Program-made: the position numbers and the translations under genes | The notes under the pieces: generated by a model | What the model saw: the letters and a program-made list of their open reading frames with translations, nothing else | Databases searched by the model: none | What the model was told of the DNA's origin: nothing | Part shown: positions 25,557 to 34,064 of the stretch, in pieces | How the letters are laid out: each line of letters opens with the position of its first letter | How positions within the stretch are numbered: the stretch's first letter is position 1 | Assembly (NCBI RefSeq): GCF_000369405.1 | Contig: NZ_KB849994.1 | Location: 245,942 to 309,941, forward strand | DNA from: Acinetobacter sp. ANC 3929 | GTDB lineage: Bacteria; Pseudomonadota; Gammaproteobacteria; Pseudomonadales; Moraxellaceae | Reading direction: 5' to 3' | DNA: 64,000 nt

Positions 25557-27398
25557 ATGATTCATTTACGTTCAATCAAAAGGCTTAGTCTATATGCTGG
25601 ACTAAGCCTTTTTGCTCAGCTTTCATTTGCAGCGGTGCAAACGACGCCATATTTGGCCATGCATGTGCAGCCGAAATATACTCAGCTCAACACAATGCCT
25701 TATGCCAATGCCAATGCACCGAAGGGCGGTACACTGAGCCAATCTAGTTTGGGTACATTTGATAATTTAAACAGCATGAATGGCAAGGGCAGTTCAACCG
25801 AAGGCGTGAATTATCTGTTTGATAGTTTAATGGATCGTTCACTGGATGAACCGCGTGTGATGTATCCGCTGCTTGCCGAAAAAGTCAGTTATGATCCAGA
25901 TCATCTACAATTCGTTATTTTTCATTTAAACCCACAGGCGAAATTTAATAACGGTCAGCCTTTGACAGCAGAAGATGTCAAATTTACTTTCGATACATAT
26001 CAGACTAAAGCCAATTTGGGCTTTCAAATGTATTTGTCAGATTTGGCTAAAACCGAAGTGTTATCGAAGCATCAAATTAAATTTATTTTTAAATCCAACA
26101 ACAATGTGGAAATGCCACTGATTGTAGCGAGCTTGCCGATCTATTCAAAATTGGATTGGAAACATAAAGATTTCAGCCGTGTTACCCTTCAACCGATTGT
26201 GGGTTCGGGCCCTTATGTGGTCGATCGCATTGATGCAGGGCGTAGTATTACTTATAAACGTAGTCCGAACTATTGGGCCAAAGATTTGCCGGTGAATAAA
26301 GGCCGCTATAATTTTGATCGACTGAAATATGTGTATTACCGAAATTTGAATGTGAGTTTTGAGGGATTTAAATCGCGGCAATTCAATTTATATGAAGAAA
26401 AAAATATTCGTAATTGGGTCACTGCTTATAACTTTCCAGCAGCACAAGCCGGTTTAGTCAAACAGTATAAAGCGCGGTTGGGAACCCCGCTTGATATTCA
26501 AAGTCTGGTGTTTAATATTCGCCGTTCACCACTCAATGATATTTATCTGCGTCAGGCATTGACCTATGCTTATGATTTTGAATGGCAGAATAAGGCCTTG
26601 TTTTTTAATCAAAATCGCCGTTTACAAAGTTATTTTGATAATACTGATTTAGCTGCAATGGGTCGACCCAGTGCCGCAGAGCTTAAGGTGTTAAAGCCAT
26701 ATTTGCGGCAACTGCATCCGATTATGCAACAAGGCGTTTTAGCCGATTGGCATTACCCCGTTTCTGATGCCAGTGGTTTTAATCGGCAGAATTTATTGAC
26801 GGCACAAAAAATCTTGAAAGATGCTGGTTATGTGGTTCGTAACGGTAAATTGTATAATCGTGCAGGTAAAGTTATTCAAATTGAACTGTTAATGCAACAA
26901 GAGAATCCACAACGTGAACTGATGCCATTTGTTCGCAATTTGAATCGTTTGGGCATTCAAGTTCAGCTCAGACAGGTCGATGTACCCCAGTATATGGAGC
27001 GGATTCGCCATCAAGATTTTGATATGATGGTACTGAAATTACCGCAGACCTTAACACCTGGAAAGGAACAAGCTCAGTTTTGGGGGGGTGCAGCAGCAGA
27101 TGAGGCGGGGAACTATAACTATTCGGGCATCAAGAGTCCTGCAATTGATCAGATGATCGAGAAAATTGTGGCGGCCAAAAGCCGTGAAGAGGTGGTGTTA
27201 TATACCCGTGCTCTCGATCGTTTATTGCGTGCGGGTTATTATCAAATCTTGACCTATGGCAAGCCAGAGCGCTGGTTTGCCTATTGGGATATTTATCAAC
27301 AACCTCAAATCAAGCCAAAGCTTTCCGTAGGCTTGGAATATTGGTGGGTGGATGCCAATAAAGCCAATAGATTGAATAAAACTGTACGCAAACCTTAA
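25557..27398 (+). CDS. yejA: Periplasmic peptide-binding protein of a Yej-type ABC importer
   Basis: A 613-aa exported extracellular solute-binding protein (SBP family 5). The signal peptide ends SFA at residues 23-25. The family pattern follows: the conserved LSQSSLGTFDNLNSMN opening and a LMDRSLDEPRVMYPLLAEKVSYDPD region, with the LTAEDVKFTFDTYQT motif downstream. PIVGSGPYVVDRIDAGRSITYKR and PVNKGRYNFDRL are typical of the YejA subgroup. It feeds oligopeptides, including microcin-C-like ones in E. coli, to the YejBEF transporter encoded next. It starts 6 bases after mltD, so peptidoglycan cleavage and peptide uptake genes adjoin; muropeptide uptake is a tempting inference. Confidence 0.9.
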   Translation: MIHLRSIKRLSLYAGLSLFAQLSFAAVQTTPYLAMHVQPKYTQLNTMPYANANAPKGGTLSQSSLGTFDNLNSMNGKGSSTEGVNYLFDSLMDRSLDEPRVMYPLLAEKVSYDPDHLQFVIFHLNPQAKFNNGQPLTAEDVKFTFDTYQTKANLGFQMYLSDLAKTEVLSKHQIKFIFKSNNNVEMPLIVASLPIYSKLDWKHKDFSRVTLQPIVGSGPYVVDRIDAGRSITYKRSPNYWAKDLPVNKGRYNFDRLKYVYYRNLNVSFEGFKSRQFNLYEEKNIRNWVTAYNFPAAQAGLVKQYKARLGTPLDIQSLVFNIRRSPLNDIYLRQALTYAYDFEWQNKALFFNQNRRLQSYFDNTDLAAMGRPSAAELKVLKPYLRQLHPIMQQGVLADWHYPVSDASGFNRQNLLTAQKILKDAGYVVRNGKLYNRAGKVIQIELLMQQENPQRELMPFVRNLNRLGIQVQLRQVDVPQYMERIRHQDFDMMVLKLPQTLTPGKEQAQFWGGAAADEAGNYNYSGIKSPAIDQMIEKIVAAKSREEVVLYTRALDRLLRAGYYQILTYGKPERWFAYWDIYQQPQIKPKLSVGLEYWWVDANKANRLNKTVRKP

Positions 27399-27423
27399 TT
27401 AAAATAATCAAGGATCTTATTAA

Positions 27424-28494
27424 ATGGTTCACTATATTCTGAAAAGAATGTTATTGATGATCCCGACATTATTTTTCATTTTATTGATTAATTTTTGCAT
27501 TGTGCAAATTGCACCAGGTGGGCCTGTGGAACAGGCCATCCAACAGATCCAAAATGCCCAAGGTTTGGGGACAGGAAATAGTGCACAGTTTGGTCTGAGT
27601 ACACTGGCGCAGTATGAAGGCGCACGCGGTTTAAGTCCTGAAATGATTGAAAAGATCAACGTACAGTATGGTTTTGATCGTCCTGCACACCAACGTTTTT
27701 GGCTGATGCTGAAAGGCTATTTTAGCCTTGATTTTGGTACTAGTTTTTTCAAAGATAAACCTGTTACTCAACTCTTGTACGAAAAGCTTCCTGTGACCTT
27801 GTCTTTAGGGTTATGGAGTACTTTTCTTATTTATCTGATTGCGATACCGCTTGGAATTAAAAAAGCCAAAAATAAAGGCTTGCTGTTTGATCAGTCCACA
27901 TCTTTATTGCTGGCGGTGAGCTATGCCATTCCATCTTTTGTTTTTGCAATTGTATTGATTGTATTCTTTGCTGGTGGCAGTTATTTACAATGGTTTCCTT
28001 TGCAGGGTTTGGTGTCTGAGAACTTTACACAGCTCAGCTTGCTTGGCAAAGTCAAAGATTATCTATGGCACATGTGTTTGCCAATCGTGAGCATGGTGCT
28101 CGGCAGCTTTGCAGCGTTGACTTATCTGACGAAGTATTCATTTGTTGAAGAATTACAGAAGCCTTATGTGCTGACTGCTCGCAGTAAAGGATTAAATAAC
28201 AATCAGATACTCTATGGACATGTGTTTCGTAATGCGATTTTAGTGGTTGTTGCTGCTTTACCAGAAGCACTGGTTGGCATTTTCTTTGTTGGTAATTTAT
28301 TTATCGAGATCATTTTTAATTTAGATGGCATTGGCCTATTGGGTTTTGAAGCGATTAGCCAGCGTGATTATCCTGTTATTTTTGGCACCTTATTTTTATT
28401 TACCTTATTTGGCATGATGCTACGCTTAATCGGTGATCTGCTGTATCAAGTAATTGACCCTCGTATTGATTTTGAATCAAGAGGTGACAAATAA
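27424..28494 (+). CDS. yejB: Peptide ABC transporter permease YejB
   Basis: A 356-aa inner-membrane permease of the binding-protein-dependent family. It has an N-terminal helix (LLMIPTLFFILLINFCIVQIAPGGPVEQ), a periplasmic segment, then five more helices. The EAA-type loop is visible around VLTARSKGLNNNQILYGHVFRNA. The large soluble N-terminal insert is typical of YejB. Its stop shares one base with the ATG of yejE (TAATG), giving coupled translation. It starts 26 bases after yejA, with AAGGAT as ribosome site. Confidence 0.92.
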   Translation: MVHYILKRMLLMIPTLFFILLINFCIVQIAPGGPVEQAIQQIQNAQGLGTGNSAQFGLSTLAQYEGARGLSPEMIEKINVQYGFDRPAHQRFWLMLKGYFSLDFGTSFFKDKPVTQLLYEKLPVTLSLGLWSTFLIYLIAIPLGIKKAKNKGLLFDQSTSLLLAVSYAIPSFVFAIVLIVFFAGGSYLQWFPLQGLVSENFTQLSLLGKVKDYLWHMCLPIVSMVLGSFAALTYLTKYSFVEELQKPYVLTARSKGLNNNQILYGHVFRNAILVVVAALPEALVGIFFVGNLFIEIIFNLDGIGLLGFEAISQRDYPVIFGTLFLFTLFGMMLRLIGDLLYQVIDPRIDFESRGDK

Positions 28495-29501
28495 TGTCCC
28501 CTTTGATGCGCGCACGCTTTGAACGTTTTAAACAAAATAAACTGGGTTTCAGTTGCCTGCTTGTTTTTTCGGCTATTTTTGTTTTGTCGTTATTTGCAGA
28601 ATTGATTGCCAATGATAAGCCTTTGTTGGTTCGTTATCAGCATGCATTGTATTTCCCAGTTTTAAAAGATTATCCAGAAACGACTTTTGGTGGCCAGTTT
28701 GAAACAACGACAGATTATCAAGATCCAGCAGTAAAACAATTGATTCAGCAGCAAGGGTGGATGATTTCACCCCCCGTGGCTTTTTCTTATCAAACTCCAA
28801 ATCTCTCATTGGCAGTACCTGTTCCTTCAGCACCAAGCTTAGACAACTGGTTAGGTACTGATGATCAAGGTCGTGATGTCTTTGCCCGAATCCTCTATGG
28901 TCTGCGGATCTCCCTGTTATTTGGTTTCGCCTTAACACTGTGTTCTGCTGTGCTAGGCATCATTGTTGGGGCAATACAGGGCTATTATGGTGGCTGGGTT
29001 GATTTGATCGGGCAACGTATTTTAGAGGTATGGGGCGGCTTACCGATGTTGTTCATCGTGATGATTTTAGTCAGCATGTTCAGTCCGAGCGTGTATTGGC
29101 TATTTTTAATCATGTTGCTGTTTGGTTGGACTGAGCTCGTAGGATTGGTACGTGCCGAATTTTTACGTGCCCGAAACTTTGATTATGTTAGAGCTGCCCA
29201 AGCTTTGGGCGTGAGTGATCATAAAATTATTTTCAAGCATATTTTGCCAAATGCGACCAGCTCAAGCCTGTCGCAAATTCCGTTTATGTTGACCGCAAAT
29301 ATTATTGCACTTACCGCACTGGACTTTTTAGGCTATGGCTTACCACCTGATGCTGCGTCATTGGGAGAATTATTATTGCAGGGTAAAAATAATCTAGATG
29401 CGCCGTGGCTAGTGCTTTCTGGCTTTTTCACTTTGGCGATCGTTCTTTCTTTATTGATTTATATTGGGGAGGCTGCGCGTGATGCATTTGACCCAAGATG
29501 A
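28494..29501 (+). CDS. yejE: Peptide ABC transporter permease YejE
   Basis: A 335-aa permease. TM1 (LGFSCLLVFSAIFVLSLFAELIAND) is followed by the YejE-typical periplasmic region with KPLLVRYQHALYFPVLKDYPET. Then come the LGTDDQGRDVFARILYGLRISLLFG signature of DppC/OppC-type permeases and the EAA loop YVRAAQALGVSDHKIIFKHILPN. It is translationally coupled to yejB (1-base overlap) and overlaps the 5' end of yejF by 20 bases. Confidence 0.93.
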   Translation: MSPLMRARFERFKQNKLGFSCLLVFSAIFVLSLFAELIANDKPLLVRYQHALYFPVLKDYPETTFGGQFETTTDYQDPAVKQLIQQQGWMISPPVAFSYQTPNLSLAVPVPSAPSLDNWLGTDDQGRDVFARILYGLRISLLFGFALTLCSAVLGIIVGAIQGYYGGWVDLIGQRILEVWGGLPMLFIVMILVSMFSPSVYWLFLIMLLFGWTELVGLVRAEFLRARNFDYVRAAQALGVSDHKIIFKHILPNATSSSLSQIPFMLTANIIALTALDFLGYGLPPDAASLGELLLQGKNNLDAPWLVLSGFFTLAIVLSLLIYIGEAARDAFDPR

Positions 29502-31077
29502 TAACAAGGTTCAACAAACACCTTTATTAAAAGTTCAGCAGCTGAGTATCGCTAATGAAACAGGACAAAGCCTCGTTAAAGATTTGAGCTTTGACTTGTA
29601 TCCTGAGCAGACTGTTGCGCTTGTAGGCGAAAGTGGTTCGGGGAAGACGATGAGTGCTTTGGCTTTGCTAGGCTTATTACCTGAGAATCTAAAGGTGCGG
29701 GGTCAGGCCGAATTAGAGGGGGTAAATCTTTTGGCTCTGGATGGGCCGAAATTGCAGTGCATTCGTGGTAAACGCATCGCCATGATTTTTCAGGAGCCTA
29801 TGACTGCATTAAACCCGCTACATTCAGTTGAAAAAATAATTGGGGAGAGTTTTTATCTGCGAGGTTATGCTAAAGCTGAGATTCAGCAAAAAGTATTGGC
29901 CTTGTTGCAAGATCTAGGGATGATAGAGGCTGAGCACGTTTTAAAATGCTATCCTCATGAACTGTCTGGCGGGCAGAGACAACGTGTTCTGATTGCAATG
30001 GTATTGGCATTAGAACCCGATATTCTAATCGCGGATGAGCCAACTACTGCTTTAGATGTGCTGTTGCAAACACAGATTTTAGAGCGATTAAAAGGCATAC
30101 AGCAGCAACGTAAGATGGCGATGATTTTCATCAGTCATGATCTCAATCTTGTGAAACGTTATGCTGACCATATAATGGTGCTTAATCAAGGTGAGCTTGA
30201 GGAACAAGGGCCTACAATAGAAATTTTTGCACATCCCCAGTCAACCTATACGCAAAGTTTGCTTAATCATGATTTTGGACAAGCTTTGGTTTTACCACTG
30301 GCTGAAACATTACTTGAGTTGAACAAAGTCACCGTTAAATATGCGATCAGGCATGGCGTGTTAAATCGGGTCACAGCGTATCAGGTTGCGACTGAATCGG
30401 TGAGTTTGAGTTTGATGCAAGGTGAAGCCTTGGGGATTGTGGGAGAAAGTGGTTCAGGTAAATCTTCATTGGCTTTGGCTATTGCACGTCTAATCGCCAG
30501 CGAAGGTGAAATCTATTTTCAAGCGCAAGATTTAAATCAACTGAATCAAAAGCAGCTGCGCCCATTACGTCGTGAGATTCAAATTGTATTCCAAGACCCA
30601 TTTGGCAGTTTAAATCCACGCTTGTCAGTCGAACAGATTATTGCAGAAGGGCTGAGCCTTCATTCCATTTCAAAACAGCAATGTGAAGTAGAAATTGCCC
30701 AAGTTCTCGCAAAAGTCGAATTACCTGTGGATATTAGACACACATATCCACATCAACTTTCTGGTGGGCAGCGACAAAGGGTTGCATTGGCAAGAGCATT
30801 GATTTTGAAACCGAAGTTGATCATTTTGGACGAACCGACGTCTGCCTTAGATCGTACAACACAATTGGCGATGATTCAGTTATTGCGTCGATTGCAGCAA
30901 CAAGAACAGATGAGTTATGTGTTTATCAGTCATGACTTACAAGTCATAAAAGCACTGTGTCAAAAAGTGCTAGTGATGCATCAGGGCAAAGCCTTGGAAT
31001 ATCAAGCAACAGCGCTTTTATTTAGCCAGCCTCAGACAGAATATACCCGTCAGCTGATTTCTGCGAGTGAATATTAG
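29482..31077 (+). CDS. yejF: Peptide ABC transporter ATP-binding protein YejF (two ATPase domains)
   Basis: About 531 aa with two fused ABC domains. Domain 1 has Walker A GESGSGKT, the LSGGQRQRV signature and the Walker B region DILIADEPTTALD. Domain 2 has GESGSGKS, LSGGQRQRVALARAL and LIILDEPTSALD. It powers the YejBE permease. ATG 29482 with GGGGAGG upstream is preferred over an in-frame TTG at 29464. It overlaps yejE by 20 bases and closes the yejABEF unit. About 110 bases separate it from the next promoter. Confidence 0.93.
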   Translation: MHLTQDDNKVQQTPLLKVQQLSIANETGQSLVKDLSFDLYPEQTVALVGESGSGKTMSALALLGLLPENLKVRGQAELEGVNLLALDGPKLQCIRGKRIAMIFQEPMTALNPLHSVEKIIGESFYLRGYAKAEIQQKVLALLQDLGMIEAEHVLKCYPHELSGGQRQRVLIAMVLALEPDILIADEPTTALDVLLQTQILERLKGIQQQRKMAMIFISHDLNLVKRYADHIMVLNQGELEEQGPTIEIFAHPQSTYTQSLLNHDFGQALVLPLAETLLELNKVTVKYAIRHGVLNRVTAYQVATESVSLSLMQGEALGIVGESGSGKSSLALAIARLIASEGEIYFQAQDLNQLNQKQLRPLRREIQIVFQDPFGSLNPRLSVEQIIAEGLSLHSISKQQCEVEIAQVLAKVELPVDIRHTYPHQLSGGQRQRVALARALILKPKLIILDEPTSALDRTTQLAMIQLLRRLQQQEQMSYVFISHDLQVIKALCQKVLVMHQGKALEYQATALLFSQPQTEYTRQLISASEY

Positions 31078-31126
31078 CATTGTAATTAAATTGACATATG
31101 CTATTGTCAGTTCATCGGAAGAACAC

Positions 31127-31170
31127 TTGACAGTAACAATAATCAGATTAAATTAGAGTAAATACTCTAA
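31127..31170 (+). promoter_or_regulatory. Promoter with palindromic operator upstream of the OYE-family gene
   Basis: TTGACA (31127-31132), a 16-base spacer and TAAATT (31149-31154) form a good promoter. The palindrome TTAGAGTAAATACTCTAA (31153-31170) overlaps the -10 and likely start, the usual place for a repressor operator (TetR- or MarR-like). No regulator gene is adjacent. Assignment is by pattern only. Confidence 0.6.
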
Positions 31171-31188
31171 TTGTAGCAGAGGATGACC

Positions 31189-32433
31189 ATGAGTCAGATT
31201 GCAGACAGTATCCAGATTCGGAATACCACATTTAAAAATCGTATTATCAAAGGGGCGATGAGTGAAGCACTTGCGAATGATGCGGGGCAACCGAATGATT
31301 TACTGATTGGTTTATATGAAGCTTGGGCTAAAGGTGGTTTAGGTTGTGCTATTACTGGAAATGTGATGGTCAACATTGGGGCCAAGAATGAGCCGGGTGT
31401 AGTTGCGATTGAAACTGAACGTGATTTGGAAAAATTAAAGCAATGGGCCGATGTGGGTAAAAAACACGGTATGGTGCAATTGATTCAATTATCACATCCT
31501 GGTCGCCAATGTCCCAAAGGTCTAAATAAAGAAACAGTTGCACCTTCGGCTGTGCCTTTTAGTCCGATGCTGGCTGCAATGTTCGGAACGCCACGTGCAC
31601 TTCAGCATGAAGAAATCTTGGATATTATTCAACGTTTTGCTACAGCTGCGGCAGTCTGTGAAAAAGCAGGTTTTGAAGGTGTACAATTTCATGGCGCACA
31701 TGGTTATTTGATCAGCCAATTTTTATCACCATTGACCAATAAGCGCACAGACCAATGGGGCGGTTCAATCGAGAATCGTATGCGCTTCTTGCTTGAAATC
31801 TATAAAGCTGTGCGTGCAGTAACATCTGAAAATTTCATTATTTCGGTAAAACTGAATTCTGCAGACTTTCAACGTGGCGGGATTACTGAAGAAGATGTGA
31901 TTACCGTATTTAAAGCGATTGATGCTGCTGGTGTTGATATAATTGAAATTTCTGGCGGAACTTATGAAGCACCAGCAATGGCAGGGGCGAAGGCAGAAAA
32001 ACGTAAGGCCAGTACTATTGCGCGTGAGGCTTATTTCCTGGAATTTGCAGAGAAAATTCGCCAGCATGTTTCATGTAAGTTGATGGTTACGGGCGGTTTC
32101 CGGACAGTAGAAGGCATGAATGCAGCCTTGGCCAGTGGCGCATGTGATTTTATTGGGATTGCACGTCCTTTAGCGGTTGAAGTTGATTTACCTGAACGTT
32201 TAATTGCAGGTCATGATGTTCGTTATGCTGTAAATCAAATCAAAACTGGCATTCCATTTGTAGATAAAATGGCGATTATGGAAATCATTTGGTATGCAGC
32301 ACAGTTTAAAGCCATTGGGCAGGGTAAAAAACCGAATCCAAAATTATCACCATTGTTGGTATTCTTGAACTATGCAAAGGGGAATATCAAAGCGGTTGTA
32401 AAAGGTCGAGTCAATTCGCGGAAGTCTGCATAA
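31189..32433 (+). CDS. NADH:flavin oxidoreductase / Old Yellow Enzyme family protein
   Basis: About 414 aa with an FMN-binding (beta/alpha)8 barrel. Landmarks are FKNRIIKGAMSEALA (strand 1), VQLIQLSHPGRQC, GFEGVQFHGAHGYLISQFLSP, then NKRTDQWGGSIENRMRFLLEI. VTGGFRTVEGMNAALASGACDFIGIARPL is the phosphate-binding end. It is single-domain, without the Fe-S/NADH part of 2,4-dienoyl-CoA reductase. It would reduce activated C=C bonds of electrophilic substrates with NAD(P)H; the true substrate is unknown. ATG 31189 is chosen because AGAGG lies 6 bases before it, whereas it abuts ATG 31183. Confidence 0.85.
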   Translation: MSQIADSIQIRNTTFKNRIIKGAMSEALANDAGQPNDLLIGLYEAWAKGGLGCAITGNVMVNIGAKNEPGVVAIETERDLEKLKQWADVGKKHGMVQLIQLSHPGRQCPKGLNKETVAPSAVPFSPMLAAMFGTPRALQHEEILDIIQRFATAAAVCEKAGFEGVQFHGAHGYLISQFLSPLTNKRTDQWGGSIENRMRFLLEIYKAVRAVTSENFIISVKLNSADFQRGGITEEDVITVFKAIDAAGVDIIEISGGTYEAPAMAGAKAEKRKASTIAREAYFLEFAEKIRQHVSCKLMVTGGFRTVEGMNAALASGACDFIGIARPLAVEVDLPERLIAGHDVRYAVNQIKTGIPFVDKMAIMEIIWYAAQFKAIGQGKKPNPKLSPLLVFLNYAKGNIKAVVKGRVNSRKSA

Positions 32434-32442
32434 GATATATTA

Positions 32443-32465
32443 GGGCTCTTCGGAGTCCTTTTTAT
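32443..32465 (+). terminator. Terminator of the OYE-family gene
   Basis: GGGCTC-TTCG-GAGTCC, a stem closed by the very stable UUCG tetraloop, then a T-tract. Confidence 0.8.
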
Positions 32466-32480
32466 TGTTTTAAGTAAATA

Positions 32481-32514
32481 AAAAAGCCACTGTCTTAAAA
32501 TGCAGTGGCTTTTT
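32481..32514. terminator. Bidirectional terminator, originally the tRNA-Glu 3' terminator
   Basis: A perfect 12-bp stem AAAAAGCCACTG / CAGTGGCTTTTT. It lies 2 bases outside attL. In the un-integrated chromosome it would sit just behind the minus-strand tRNA-Glu gene. Confidence 0.85.
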
Positions 32515-32516
32515 CA

Positions 32517-32540
32517 AATTTGGCGTCCCTACGGGGATTC
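32517..32540 (-). repeat. attL: 24-bp copy of the tRNA-Glu 3' end
   Basis: Identical over 24 bases to 46782-46805. Core TGGCGTCCCTACGGGGATTC read on the plus strand. Identity ends exactly at 32540, where the attR copy continues into the tRNA. Confidence 0.95.
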
Positions 32541-32745
32541 TTATTGTTTATATAAGTATTTGTTTTTATAAATTAAAAATAATTTATAAATCTGTTTATA
32601 CCGTTAGATGTACTGTTAAATATAACCCCATAGGATAAAAGAAATAGAATGATTGGCTAGTCTTCATAAGCTCTGTATCATAGACCTAAATGTAACCAAA
32701 ATGTTTACTTTTGTAAAAAATCTTTGAATTTAAAGAGGGGGGCTT
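32541..32745. other. AT-rich left end of the island
   Basis: About 200 bases between attL and the first island gene. AT-rich, with no gene. AGAGGGGGG just before 32746 is the ribosome site of the next gene. Confidence 0.5.
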
Positions 32746-33660
32746 ATGACTGACCTATTCAATGAAATTTCTGCATATCATGTTAGATGCTTAGAAAATA
32801 ATATCTTAAGCTATCGTGAAGGTGTAAAGGAGGAGTATTGTGATATAGAGGAAGTGATAAGTATATTAGCTATAAATAAGATAGAGCTTTGGAAGCTAGT
32901 GGCGCAATCTCAATTGACTCCTTGTTTTTTATGGGACGGTCTATTAAGCATTAGTATTGATATGAATTTTGCTGATTATAATGAAAAATTTAGAAAAGGA
33001 ACATTTAACGAATCCAGTTATTTAGCTGATAGACGACTTGGAGATATTCATTGCCCTTGTTACGTTAATTTTCGTGGATATATTACTCCTGATCTTACAG
33101 AATCATTTGTAAGTAATTTAATTGATGATGTACCTATAAAATTTCCATTGAGTAAAATACGTCTGACAGCAAACCTTACACAAAAAGAGAAAATAATTTT
33201 ACTGGGTGAGGAGGGACAAGAACGAGAGATAGAGAAAAATTTAAATTTTTATAAAAATCAAACCTACACTATTTATAGGAAATCTAATGTAAAAGAATTT
33301 GATTCAAAAAAGTGTATGTTTTTAAAAAGCCAAGTCTTTAAATTTAAGGAAGATATTGAAAATATTGTTGAGGGTAGTATAGGAAAAAAGAAAAAGATTA
33401 GCGATAAAGAGTTATTCAAACTAATTATTCCTACAGTAATAAGATATATGCGTTTAAAAAACCATAGAGAAAAGCCTAACCAGATGAGCGGTGATAAAGA
33501 GGGCATAAAAAAAGATGTATTTGAATATGTAACGCAGGATATTTCTCTGAACTTTTTAGTAAGTAATTTTAATAATAATTGGCAAAAAGTAATAAATAGC
33601 ATAGATGAAGGTCAGTCAATAATTGATAAAATTTTTGAAGAAGATATAGATGTATTGTGA
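32746..33660 (+). CDS. Unknown island protein (304 aa)
   Basis: I do not recognise this protein. It is soluble and Lys/Ile-rich, with no signal peptide or membrane segment. The opening (YCDIEEVISILAINKIELWKLV) has the spacing of a small helix-turn-helix-like unit. The middle contains HCPCYVNFRGYITPDL and a conserved-looking LTANLTQKEKIILLGEEG. The C-terminal third is highly basic then acidic (IGKKKKISDKELF, ending EEDIDVL). It has a strong ribosome site and sits at the attL end, a usual place for accessory or regulatory cargo in tRNA islands. It is followed by an inverted repeat that hides the ribosome site of the next gene. Confidence 0.6.
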   Translation: MTDLFNEISAYHVRCLENNILSYREGVKEEYCDIEEVISILAINKIELWKLVAQSQLTPCFLWDGLLSISIDMNFADYNEKFRKGTFNESSYLADRRLGDIHCPCYVNFRGYITPDLTESFVSNLIDDVPIKFPLSKIRLTANLTQKEKIILLGEEGQEREIEKNLNFYKNQTYTIYRKSNVKEFDSKKCMFLKSQVFKFKEDIENIVEGSIGKKKKISDKELFKLIIPTVIRYMRLKNHREKPNQMSGDKEGIKKDVFEYVTQDISLNFLVSNFNNNWQKVINSIDEGQSIIDKIFEEDIDVL

Positions 33661-33735
33661 CTTTAAACCTTGATCCTTTCTTTTGTGTATTTTGTGATCG
33701 AGATGAAGCTAGAAAACATTTGAATAAATCTTGCA

Positions 33736-33791
33736 AAATAATCCTAGTCATTAATTAAATGATGAATTAAATCAATCGTATAGGATTATTT
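33736..33791 (+). promoter_or_regulatory. Inverted repeat overlapping the alpA ribosome-binding site
   Basis: AAATAATCCTA (33736-33746) and TAGGATTATTT (33781-33791) are perfect 11-bp complements. The right arm contains the AGGA ribosome site and ends one base before ATG 33792. In mRNA it would form a hairpin masking the start; as DNA it could be an operator. Confidence 0.6.
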
Positions 33792-34064
33792 ATGAGTATT
33801 GATAATGTTGTTAGTAAAAGTAACTCTTTTTCTTTAGATGTGGTGCAGTGTGAATTGCCGCAAAAGGGGTTGATTAGCGCAAAGGAAATGTTACCTCTCT
33901 TGCCCATTAAACGGTCTACCTTATGGAAATGGGTAAAAATGGGCACTTTTCCAGCACCTGTTAAAGTTAATACATTGACTAGATGGCATTGCCATGAAGT
34001 CCATGAATGGCTTGCGCAGTTCGACAAACCAACTATTTCAGAACAGGGGAATAGTTATGTTTGA
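33792..34064 (+). CDS. AlpA-family helix-turn-helix regulator
   Basis: A 90-aa protein of the AlpA/excisionase-like winged-helix family. After a 25-residue leader comes LISAKEMLPLLPIKRSTLWKWVKMGTFPAPVKV, with the typical RSTLWKWVK recognition helix and W-H-xx-E-V-xEWL ending. In P4-like satellites AlpA proteins activate int or excision functions. It overlaps the next gene by 8 bases, so the two are co-translated. The ribosome site lies in the arm of an inverted repeat. Confidence 0.85.
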   Translation: MSIDNVVSKSNSFSLDVVQCELPQKGLISAKEMLPLLPIKRSTLWKWVKMGTFPAPVKVNTLTRWHCHEVHEWLAQFDKPTISEQGNSYV

